Below are positions 38,425 to 47,200 of a stretch of 64,000 bases of DNA, one piece after another. Positions within the stretch are counted from its first letter, which is position 1, and each line of letters begins with the position of its first letter. A program made the translations under genes and the position numbers. The DNA is from Tethya wilhelma (lineage: Eukaryota > Porifera > Demospongiae > Tethyida > Tethyidae): the NCBI GenBank assembly GCA_964030475.1, contig CAXIPT010000001.1, positions 3,966,849 to 4,030,848 of the forward strand, written 5' to 3'. Below the pieces are notes generated by a model. The model ran no database searches. It worked only from the letters and a program-made list of their open reading frames with translations, and was not told where the DNA came from.

Positions 38425-39867
38425 CTATAGCTCTCTGTTCTCATTCAGAGCCATTTACATCCGCCATTCTCTCCTTGGGAAAGTCATCTTCTACTTCATT
38501 CTGCTAATTGGATGGCATGTGTGGTTGTTTTTCTTCATACCTTCAGGACTGGTCACTGGAAGGTAGTATTTGTTCCATGGGTTGTGTATGTGTTTTTGTG
38601 TGTGTGTCCCAACAGTTATGAAAACCATATATTGTGTTCCCATTGCAGACCATTCAGTGAGAACCCAGCTGCTCAGTGTATCTACTTCTTCAAGTGTTGT
38701 TACTTCATTGTGTCGGCTCTTCAGATTGTGTCCGGATATCCAACACGAATATTTGGCTATTTCTTGGCCAAGTCTTACAACATCATTTCATGTATGAAAT
38801 GAATTCTTTTTTTTTTCCTTTTGTTACTACATAGTTTTTCCCCCTTAGTCTTTTCTTCACAACAAACACTGTGTATGCACACATGGCACTCTGTTCTCTT
38901 GCTTCCTTCAGGGCTGTTGTTCCTTGGTTACCGTCTTATCCCCTTGCTCCCTGAGCTCCGTGAGGTCATGGACTGGGCCTTCACTGACACAAGTCTCTCG
39001 CTCATAAATTGGTTTAAAGTCCAAGAAATCTACGCCCAGCTGTACCTCGTGGAGGTGAAGAGAAGAAGAGAAGTGGTATGTTCAAACTGGTCATATTGTA
39101 ACAGTGTATCTCTTACTGAGTTGATACTCTAAACAATGTTGGTGTTTTCTCTCTCCACTCCTCTAGGATTCACCGAGACAGCTTGGTGCCAAGCAGACAT
39201 GGCTTGTCAAGATCGGTCTTGGTGTGACTCTCATTCTTGCCCTCGTTCTTCTCCTTTGGCTCCCTCTGCTTCTGATCAGCATCATCAACACCACCAACGA
39301 GCCCAACCCTCCCATACAAGTGGGCATTCAAGTCACTCTTGGAGGCACACAGGTCTGCCATCACACACTAGCTACCATCATAGCCTTCCAGTTGCATTAC
39401 AGTGAGGATTGAGAATTTATTTGGTGATTTTTTCCCTTCCACTTAACCTGTGTAGCCATTATTGCAAATTGATGTCCAAGAGCAGAATATAACTCAGCTG
39501 AATAGTGAACAGTATGCTGCATTTTTGCGCAAAGCCATTCGTGACTCCACAGTAAGTACAACCTTAATGATCACTCAAAATGTAGAGGCTACGTATAGAA
39601 TCAAGCTATATCCTTTTAAATTTCTTTTCCCCTCCAGGTGATTCCTGTCATCAAGAGAGAGTTTCGTGGTGAGGACTTCACTCAGGTGGTGTTCCCTGGG
39701 GGGTCCACCTCTCTGTGGACCATCAGTCCTGATGCCAGGACCAGGCTGCAGGATCAACTCCGAGAAGTTCAAGCTAACAATAGCAACGTTACAATACCCA
39801 TTGAGTTCAGTTGGTCCGTCACCAGGTGTGATTGTGTGTGTGTGTGTGTGTGTGTGGGGGGGGGGGG

Positions 39868-39926
<59 letters not shown>

Positions 39927-40189
39927 TTTTCTAATCATAGCACACTGATTATCTTCTTTCATTCTCCACTCTAGGACCCCTTCCTCTGGCATTGCTCTGG
40001 AGACAGTGTCAGGAAGGACAATAAGACAGCTCAAGTACAGCACTGACGACTCAACCATTGATGGGTTGATTGAAAGCCTGGGGGATGATGAAGCTAATGT
40101 TAATGTGTGAGTGAACAGTATTTGTGTCAATATTATAGTTGTGTATGTACAGTAACCATTTCATGCTAAGTTTTGTTTTATTGTTTGCC

Positions 40190-40248
<59 letters not shown>

Positions 40249-41130
40249 CAAACCTAATAGGTCAGTACCAAATCTGTATCCTACCATTGTAATCGCTCCG
40301 GCCAATGACATATCAAGAAATTATTCTGAATTCAGTGGTAAGCATGCTCACTTCCATGTGCACATCAGTCAGTCATACAATCAGTGATGCATATACATGT
40401 ACAGTGACTCCACTATGACATTGTATTATGTTATGTGTACATTGAACCAATTGTGATCTTTGATTGTACGGGCCTGTTCAAACCTTCACTGGCAAATGTC
40501 TCCTGTTCTCTTCTGCTGAATAAGACAATGGATAGCACTGATGAGTGGTGGTCACTGAACCAAAATTATGGTGAATCTCGGCCCATTGTTCCTGTCAGTG
40601 GCAGTAGCCAAGGCCTTGAGCTGATCATTTACAGTGAAAGGATCGCTCCACAACTGTTCAGTGCAATAGTTGGATTTGGGTAAGTACATCCATGGAGTGA
40701 ACCATTGGTTGGCTTGACACACTAAATCGAACCTACAGTGTCTGTCAATTTATTGTAGGGAAATCATTGATGTGTATGGTAGAACTAAAATCTGTTGATA
40801 GTTCTGTAGATTTGTTTGGCTTATTAATTTTTATTGGACAATGATTTTTTTTCCTCCTTCAGGATCATTGGTCTTTACACTTCAGTTGTGTTTTTGATTG
40901 GTCAGTTAATCCGAGGCTACATCAGTAACCTTCCCAGTCAACTGATCGTGGATGAGATCTTGAATCCAGAGCCACTGCTCAAGCTCTGCAATGACATCTT
41001 CCTCGTGAGAGAGTACAAGGAGTTCCGTCTGGAGGAGATGTTGGTGGGGAAGCTGTTCTTTATCTATCGGTCACCGGAGAGAATTGTTAAACTTACAGAG
41101 AATACTAATTATAAACTTAAGCAAGATTAG
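25255..41130 (+). CDS. PIEZO: Piezo mechanosensitive ion channel
   Basis: All 42 exons can be placed and keep frame throughout, giving about 2,427 residues (mouse Piezo1 has 2,547). The first exons are 25255-25339 and 25405-25500; the largest is 36469-37622; the last is 40863-41130. Piezo landmarks: N-terminal LLLPFVLISAVIFRYN and LLLPGPG; the blade segment WSVLYPSWPSLVFLLWSCLIW; GYPTRIFG; MDWAFTDTSLSLINW in the anchor; the extracellular cap between about 39200 and 40660; the inner helix GLYTSVVFLIGQLIRG; and C-terminal IFLVREYKEF with FIYRSPERIV. Dozens of hydrophobic helices fit the multi-pass blade. It forms a trimeric cation channel opened by membrane tension. Exon 29 encodes a long acidic, disordered cytoplasmic loop. 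Two oddities: the anchor motif reads PLLPELREVMDW, with Leu in place of Phe, and the acceptor before exon 41 is GG, not AG (40470-40471). Confidence 0.97.
25701..25957. mobile_element. 257-base fold-back element in Piezo intron 2
   Basis: The arm at about 25701-25736 (containing CTAAAGTCCATCTGGTTTGA) is matched in inverse at 25929-25957 (TCTCAAACCAGATGGACTTT). No open frame lies between. This fits a non-autonomous inverted-repeat element (MITE-like). Confidence 0.65.
27236..27291. mobile_element. short fold-back element, TAGCCTCGT family
   Basis: TAGCCTCGTACCCAAGC pairs with GGCCTGGGTACGAGGCTA across a small loop in Piezo intron 6. Related hairpins occur at 31309-31375, 31378-31438, 51589-51681 and 52018-52101. 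Confidence 0.7.
28280..29370 (-). CDS. secreted Thr-rich protein nested in a Piezo intron
   Basis: Four exons on the strand opposite Piezo, wholly inside Piezo intron 8 (27976-30583). Exon 1 is 29370-29035; two more lie at about 28976-28870 and 28797-28620; the last ends with the stop at 28280. The N-terminus is a classic signal peptide: MSYFK, then a Leu/Ala core (LLLAAAFLLVL) and a probable cleavage after VQA. A Thr/Pro-rich acidic segment with runs of Thr follows, suited to O-glycosylation, and then a helical C-terminal half with a few cysteines (DPACDYC, EHCMVPC) and predicted N-glycosylation sites (NVT, NAS). I do not recognise the family. Splice sites and frame are clean, so it is probably a real gene. 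Confidence 0.8.
30181..30282. repeat. inverted repeat, about 100 bases
   Basis: GCCTACGTGG at 30181-30190 is the reverse complement of CCACGTAGGC at 30273-30282. It lies in Piezo intron 8 upstream of the nested gene. Possibly a small MITE; the arms are only 10 bases, so support is modest. Confidence 0.4.
31309..31438. mobile_element. two adjacent TAGCCTCGT-type fold-backs
   Basis: Piezo intron 11 holds two hairpins in a row: GTTAGCCTCATTCCCAGGCC to ATGAGGCTAG (31309-31375), and TTAGCCTTGTTTCC to GGCAACGAGGCTAG (31378-31438). The ends match the family seen in the CEP72 intron. Confidence 0.65.
32722..32753. repeat. GT microsatellite at a splice donor
   Basis: The donor of Piezo exon 15 (end 32722) runs directly into a GT tract, so the GT of the donor is part of the repeat. 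Confidence 0.85.
33866..33948. repeat. GA microsatellite
   Basis: About 40 GA units in Piezo intron 19, followed by a few CA units. Confidence 0.95.
35571..35730 (-). mobile_element. tRNA-derived SINE-like element
   Basis: On the minus strand, a polymerase III A-box-like block (TAGCAGCTCAGTGGTAAAG, 35643-35625) is followed by a B-box-like block (GGGTTTGAATTCC, 35597-35585) at tRNA-like spacing. The acceptor-stem pairing of a true tRNA is poor. The inverted decamer CTTGAGATCT / AGATCTCAAG at 35571-35580 and 35721-35730 may mark the ends. It sits in Piezo intron 25. Confidence 0.55.
36327..36407. mobile_element. MITE-like fold-back in Piezo intron 28
   Basis: GCTAGTCTCATGAAGCCAGC at 36327 is matched in inverse by GCTGGCTTCGCGAGACTAGC ending near 36407, with a short GC-rich centre. 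No coding capacity. Confidence 0.7.
37901..37952. repeat. TC microsatellite serving as a polypyrimidine tract
   Basis: A (TC)n tract leads straight into CCCTCAG, the acceptor of Piezo exon 31 (37957). Confidence 0.9.
38304..38422. repeat. long GT microsatellite
   Basis: About 58 GT units with one interruption near 38355, filling most of Piezo intron 32. Confidence 0.95.
39833..39924. repeat. compound GT / poly-G / GA microsatellite
   Basis: GT units, then about 12 G, then GA units, within Piezo intron 38. Confidence 0.95.
40193..40247. repeat. GT microsatellite
   Basis: About 27 GT units in Piezo intron 39. Confidence 0.95.
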
Positions 41131-41364
41131 CTGTATATTGTTATGTAGACATGCAGGTTTCTTTGTTTGAAATAATTTGAATCATTACAATAATAAAATT
41201 AATGTTATTATTGTGTGTATATAGTTATTGTGGTTTCAATTTTTAATTTTGTGAATTAATACACAATGGTGTGTGTCATGGTACAAAAGTGGGTGACTAC
41301 ATAATATCATTGACTTGATACAGTTTGTTTGGGTGAGTGTGTGCATTCATACATGTGAATGTCA

Positions 41365-44146
41365 TCATTGAGGGCCCAGGTCTAACTTTGCAAATCTATC
41401 TTCAGAGAAGAAGGTCGCCTTCACTGTTCGCCCACCAAAGAACCGCCCATTGAGATCAATGACAGCTGCATGTATGCATGAAAATAAAAGGCTTCTAAGT
41501 TCTTCTATCCCTATAGCTAATGTATTATGGAACAGCTATAATATAGCAACAACACAGTCATCATGCACTTCATATAGATCAACTTATTGAACCAACCTTT
41601 GATAGCTGACTCCAGTCTTGAGAATGATATGAATATTCTCACTGCCTCGTCCTCAGGAACACCGTGTGGTATCTGAGCATCAACATAGGCAATGTGACAA
41701 CACACAGAACTACATGACATCAATGTGTACAATCATGCATACAAGTCTGTGCTACATAAGCTGAAGGAGTGTCCTCACCTCAAATATAACAACCCTAGCA
41801 ACATCACCATATTTTCCACACTCCTCAGCTACTTCAGGCTCAAGCTCATCATCCACATCACCTGGACCGACCATGTTCTAGGGTTGGAGAGAGAACAATA
41901 GCTAGCTTCTTGTCCTAGTTGTCTAGCTTGCATACAATAATCAAGATACCTGCAGTAAGATGACTTTGGTGGGGTTCTTCATGACATCTGCCAGAGACTG
42001 CACCTTCTTTTTATCACTTTCAAACTGTTGTTCTGTGAGAACAGCATCACAAGATGAAAACTGGGCCTAGCTCAATGGACAGATTCATTCCATAAATCTC
42101 ATACACACCTTGTTCAGCTGCCATGTTGACTATCTTGCCACCCCGTTTGCTGGTCTTCTCCACCAAGAGCGCTGTGCTGATACCTTGACTCTTCTTACCA
42201 AGGCCTAGAAGAAGACAAACAAAATGTGAACCCAAGAGTTTACTGCACTTGGTGCCTGTACCTACCTTGGCCTTCTTCCCAGCCATACTTGGACATGATT
42301 TTAGAAGCCACAGCTCCACTAAAAGATAGGGTAGAATAGTGAAACTGATAAAGCTGAGGATTACACAATCATACTAAAATAGACACACTTACAATTTGGG
42401 TTTGGCAAATGGATTGACTTTTTTAGCTTTTGTTTTACTCAGTTCTTCCAGTGCAGATTTCACAACTACATGATGGTGTACAATAATGATGTTACTAAAC
42501 ACCTTTCTCCCTCTATATCAATCTTACCATTGTCTTCTCCTAACTCCTGTGGTTTCTCTGGCCTCTCCTGCTGTTCCTTGCCCAGGGACATTGGAGGAGG
42601 TATAGCTGCAGCATCTTCAAACAAAAGAAAGGAAAAGAGAACAAGACTCGTCATGCACCTCCTTGCCACAACCAACCAACCAGCCAACCTTTCCTCCTGC
42701 TGCTTGTCCTCCCTCTCCTCTCATCATCACTGCCACTGTTGCTGTCATCAGAGTGGCGACGTCGCCGATGACGACGATCACGGTCCCTATCCCTATCCCT
42801 ATCTCTATCTCTATCCCTATCTCGATCGCGATCCCGATCTTGTTCCTCACGTCTTCTCCGCTAAAACAAACCATACAGGATTGCATGAAACAAAGACACA
42901 GATCTACAGACATGAACTACAGTAGAAATATCTCTATTGTGTTTCTCTACCTCTTCTCTGGCCTTGGCCCTCTCCTCTCTCCTCTCACGGCGCACCTGCT
43001 CATAGCTGTTGGGAACCATTGGGTCATACTCATCTTCAATCTCAACAGCCAGGTCATCTTCATGGAGCTCCATTGGTAAGAATGATGAGGTCACAGTTAC
43101 ACTGGGCTTTGTTGTCTACTCAAAGAATGTGTATGTAATTTGGATTGAGTCGGTGTATATTATAGTCATTCCATTGCATACAGGACTTGTAACCAGCGCC
43201 AGATACTGGCGCTGCCAATCAGATTCGAGGATTGCATTGACGTCACGTTGGAATTTAATTTCGCCCACGTTTGCTTTCTGACTGTACTGATCAGCTGAGT
43301 AAAAAAACTATGAGCTATTGAAGTGAAAGCTGTAAAATACAGGCTGCCACTCGATCTGTAGGTTACACAAAGTTGAAAGCAGAACAAGAAAAGGCTATCC
43401 TTTCCTTTGCGGATGGCAAGAACGTGTTCGTGTCACTCCCGACCAGGTACGGAAGTCTCTGTGCTATGGTCTCTTGCCTAAAGTGTTTTACAAGCTGAAA
43501 AGACGCCTGGAACGTCCATAGTGATGGCTGATAGCATTTATAAGAGACACTGCTAGCGCTAGCACTCTCCATTGTGCTTCAGTGCACGCTGTGTGTTGCG
43601 TGGGCGTGTGGTTGTCGACTTACGTAATAATTGCATTCCGCCGTTACAAGTCCTATATGCAATGGTGACCAGACCCCCATTTTTCGTTGGGGGTCTGGCA
43701 CGCGAGACTACACACTAAGAACATACCAGAACATTCCCAGAGTCCAATACAGCAGTTGACAGCTGTGGTTTGGATCGCTGCAATGATTGCAATGTATAAC
43801 ACGAGTATGAGTATAAAGTATTTGCATGCATGTACTATATTTTCTCGTGCAATCAACCAAACCTGTTGTACTGCTTTTGATGCCTTTTTGTTCCTTTGCA
43901 ACTGAGAGGCCATTAGCTTAAGACCTGAGGACCAACCACCTACACAGTATACATTACAATCATAGATGATCACTCTTGCACAGGCTGCTGGTGCAGGTGA
44001 AGTGACTGCATAAATTTCTGCTAAATTTCCTCTCATGACTTACTGATATCATTGCTACCACTCATACTAGTGCTGTCCTCTTGTATATTCTGAGACATCT
44101 CAGGTATGGGAGCAGTCTCAACGCCTAAGCCGTCATACAGAGACAT
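41365..44146 (-). CDS. RBM17: splicing factor RBM17 (SPF45)
   Basis: A minus-strand gene of about 12 exons. The start at 44146 gives [13 protein letters not shown], matching the RBM17 N-terminus. The exons placed are 44146-44044, 43939-43863, 43115-42951 and 42860-42689, then smaller ones down to the stop at 41365. Domains in order: the conserved N-terminal [13 protein letters not shown] segment; [21 protein letters not shown]; a charged Asp-Arg dipeptide run; a G-patch ([20 protein letters not shown], then [11 protein letters not shown]); and a C-terminal U2AF-homology motif ending in [16 protein letters not shown], where RFF is the Arg-x-Phe that binds ULMs. It is a 3' splice-site recognition and alternative-splicing factor in the nucleus. 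The Asp-Arg run (about ten repeats) is not in the vertebrate protein as I know it. The gene is divergent from CEP72 with 102 bases between the starts. Confidence 0.95.
42775..42850 (-). repeat. hexamer-like repeat encoding Asp-Arg dipeptides
   Basis: The plus strand shows repeated CCCTAT/CTCTAT/CGATCG-type units. On the minus strand they read as GAT-AGG, GAT-CGC or GAT-AGA codons, giving about ten DR dipeptides in RBM17. Varied Arg codons suggest the peptide is under selection. Confidence 0.85.
43355..43515 (+). pseudogene. RecQ-like helicase fragment in an RBM17 intron
   Basis: On the plus strand, a peptide like the start of RecQ-type helicases appears: [23 protein letters not shown] (written here in two frames' worth of short pieces: [19 protein letters not shown]). 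The Walker A region then breaks: RYG continues as [13 protein letters not shown] only after a one-base frame change near 43452. The frame ends soon after. RecQ-like helicase genes are common in some transposon-rich animal genomes. This is a decayed fragment, antisense to RBM17, of about 50 codons. Confidence 0.55.
43671..43698. repeat. short hairpin CCAGACCCCC / GGGGGTCTGG
   Basis: Inverted arms of about 11 bases around TTTTTCG, in RBM17 intron 2 just beyond the helicase fragment. It may be the end of the same inserted element. Confidence 0.5.
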
Positions 44147-44248
44147 CTTCTCAGTCCTCTCGTCTCAAGTTCTTCAATGCTTTGCCAATAGATTCTAAAT
44201 AATGCGCACCAGTGATACTGCGCTCCATTTAGAAATCACTCCGAAGAG
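44147..44248. promoter_or_regulatory. divergent promoter of RBM17 and CEP72
   Basis: Only 102 bases lie between the two opposed start codons, so both promoters and 5' UTRs overlap here. No TATA element is evident. Inferred from layout. Confidence 0.6.
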
Positions 44249-47200
44249 ATGGATTCAGATGCAACTGCAGCTGCTGCACACTCGAAGACTTGCATCACAG
44301 AAAAAGAGATAAGAGAGCGTTTAAATTTGCAAAGTGACTCACTGGGTAAGTCTGTGTGTGCATACAAGTTGTTGCAGAAGAGAAAATTTAAATTTAGCAT
44401 TTGTGCTGCACACTTTCAAATAGATTTTCTCAATGCTGGTGTCAATTTCTTCACATTCCTGTTCTTGGTGTTTCTATCTATGTGCAACATTTGTGTTATG
44501 AATTAATCTCTTGTCTTAGATGTGGTCCGCTCTCTGTGCCTACCTGGGACCTACTCCAACAAGATTGTTGGTCTGGGACGATCACTGATCAGCTTTTCCC
44601 GGCTCAAACATCTCGATCTCTCTAGAAATGCATTAGAAACACTCGATGTAAGTCAGCACACATTTATCCACCTTTATTTTTATACTGTAAACATGATTTC
44701 TTCCAGGGACTGCAACATCTGAAGCTGCTGGAGAGTATTAACCTGTATCCTAACTTCATGAGTGTAGAATTGTCCTGTCAATATTATTATATTGCTGTCA
44801 TTACCTTGACGTTCTTGAAGATACTACAACAATGTTGCCACTTTGAAGGAAGTGTTTCGACTCAGGCACAATACAAAGTTGAAGGCACGTGTAACTTATG
44901 TTTATTGTGTAAATGGGGTAGAGATTTATTTTGTGTCCTATCCTGCACTCTCTTGCATGTAGGAGGTGGATTTGAGACTGAACCCAGTGACAAAGAATGA
45001 GCCAGACTATCGGTTGTTTATAGTCCACATGTTAGTCAACCTCAGGAGGCTGGGTAAGTTGGGGAAATAGTTTACATCTAACAGCAGTCATGCCCCCAAA
45101 CATCATGTATTATTGTGATCCTTTTCATTGTTCTCCAGACGACCGCAGTGTCAGAGACAGTGAGAGGAAAGCTGCTCTCATGCATTTCAATTCAGATCAG
45201 GTTTGCAGCAGCTCCTGTTAGTCAACAGCAGTACACTAACAGCTGATTGTGATTTGAATAGGCTCATGAGTTTGACGAGGACAGGCCATCCAGGAGGAGG
45301 GCAGCCTCCAGTGACATTCAGCTTTATGAGAAATACAAGAAGTATTGGATAAGTTAAGAGATTGTTGCAATAAATTTATAATTTTTTGTTTAATACAGCA
45401 CTGAGTCTCGAAGAAAACTGGTTAAGTCATTGGCATCAAGACCATTGGGTAGGTCTATATCATAGGTTGTTCGCCAGCCCCTAACTGGGAATGAGGCTGC
45501 AATTGTTTTACATTGTACATTGTGACCTTTCTAGCCTTACAAGATGACACGGATGAACTGTTGGAACTGATAGCCAAAAGAGAGGAGATAATATCACCAA
45601 TGAAGTCCACTCAACATTCACTGTATTCTACTGATCACAGTGTGAGCCATGTGACTCCAGCCGTCCGATCACCATGGAAACCACACTCTAGTGCAGACTC
45701 CTCACCCACAGCAAGTAAGGGTTCGAGCTCTGAGCACTCCAAGTCACCAGACCCTTCTCCTCCTAGGGGGGCTGGGTCTGCTGCTCTGAGTGAGCTGGTG
45801 AAACTACTGCAAGAGTAAGCTATACATCACTTTTTGAATGAGTCAATGCTTTATACAGGTATGGTTGTTTTATGTACAGCATTGTTTTATCTCTTGTCTA
45901 ATGTGTTTATTGTAGGCATCTTGGTGGTGATTTAAGTCCCCTTCAGAGAGACACATCATTCATTGGTATGCCCCCCTCTATCCCTCCCTCTTGGCTGTAG
46001 GAGCTGCTTGGGTTCATTTCCTATGGTGTGCTTTGTGCTTTACTTCCAGGCAAGCTTGATCTATGGAGAAAAGCTAACACCAGTCCCTCCCATCATGATG
46101 CTGAAAAGTTGCAGCAACTGCAGAATGAGATGCAAGCACTAGAGCTACAACTGCAGGTCAAAGATTCCTTGTTACAACAAAAAGAGGAGGATATCTCTCA
46201 AATACAGGTATATATAATAATAATTATACTTCATTGGGAAAACATAATTTTTCCTCTGCTGTAATAAGGTATACTAGTAGTTCTAATTAGCCAATCTGCT
46301 ATCATCTGTATAGTTATCTGACACTAAAGTTAATGTTCTCTTCTACTATTCTTCTCAAATTGTTGCTACATAAAATTTGAGCTTATCATCCTTGACATAA
46401 TCACCAAGTGAAGCATGACTCAAGAAGTTGTACTCTCCATGTGCTATTATGTCATCTCCATTATGGTCTTTGTGGTGTCCTTCAAAAATAGTACCTTGAG
46501 AATGTGTCTGAAATTTACTTAAGCTCACGGTCATATGGTTGGATTCATTTGGCCTGGTGTTACTTTGTACTGAAACAAATGCTGTAGCTGCTCTAGGTAT
46601 TGGTCGCTGATTCTCTTTTTTCAGCATGTTTACTAAGACAGACAGACGCTGGTTGGAATGATCAGCCTGTACACTAAGGTACAGCTTTAACCCAGTGTTA
46701 TCTGGGCCTGAGTAAAATGGCTCGCTGTTCCACTTTGTTCCACTGTCCCAATAATTTTTGAAGTCCTTCATCACGAGAGTCCTTTCTGTAATAGGCTTGC
46801 ACCCAAATAGTTCCATAACTTTATCCATCTTTCTCCGACTCTTGAATGAAATAGTATACTTCTGTACTGTGAGCTTAAGCTTCAATTTGCTAGCAGAATA
46901 GTGCTGTGTTGCTGCCTGAGAGATACTGAGAACTGTGTGTACTCTTACTTAAATAACAGTACCTGTTTTGGCGCCAATTTTTTTCTGGGTATTTTTGTGA
47001 TTATCAAAACATTACTATGAGTAATAATTCATAGAACTGCTAATGAAAATCATTGATTTATATGCTAACTTCATTATTGTCACGTTCTTAATGCTATAGA
47101 ACTCAGTTAATGTATTTTATTCTAAACTCAAGTTTGTCTTCATTTGTGTACTGCCAAAGATCTCTGTTATTAAGATACTGATATATTGCATATCCATTTG

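Noticed and set aside
38065..38566. Plus-strand frames with Cys-Val runs
   Set aside because: They are read-through of the GT microsatellite in Piezo intron 32.
42470..43079. Plus-strand frames with Tyr-Pro repeats (138-151 residues)
   Set aside because: Antisense shadow of the Asp-Arg repeat of RBM17.
44885..44890. GC-AG intron in CEP72 after 44884
   Set aside because: A canonical GT donor nine bases further on (GTAACT at 44891) is also in frame, so a GC donor is not required.
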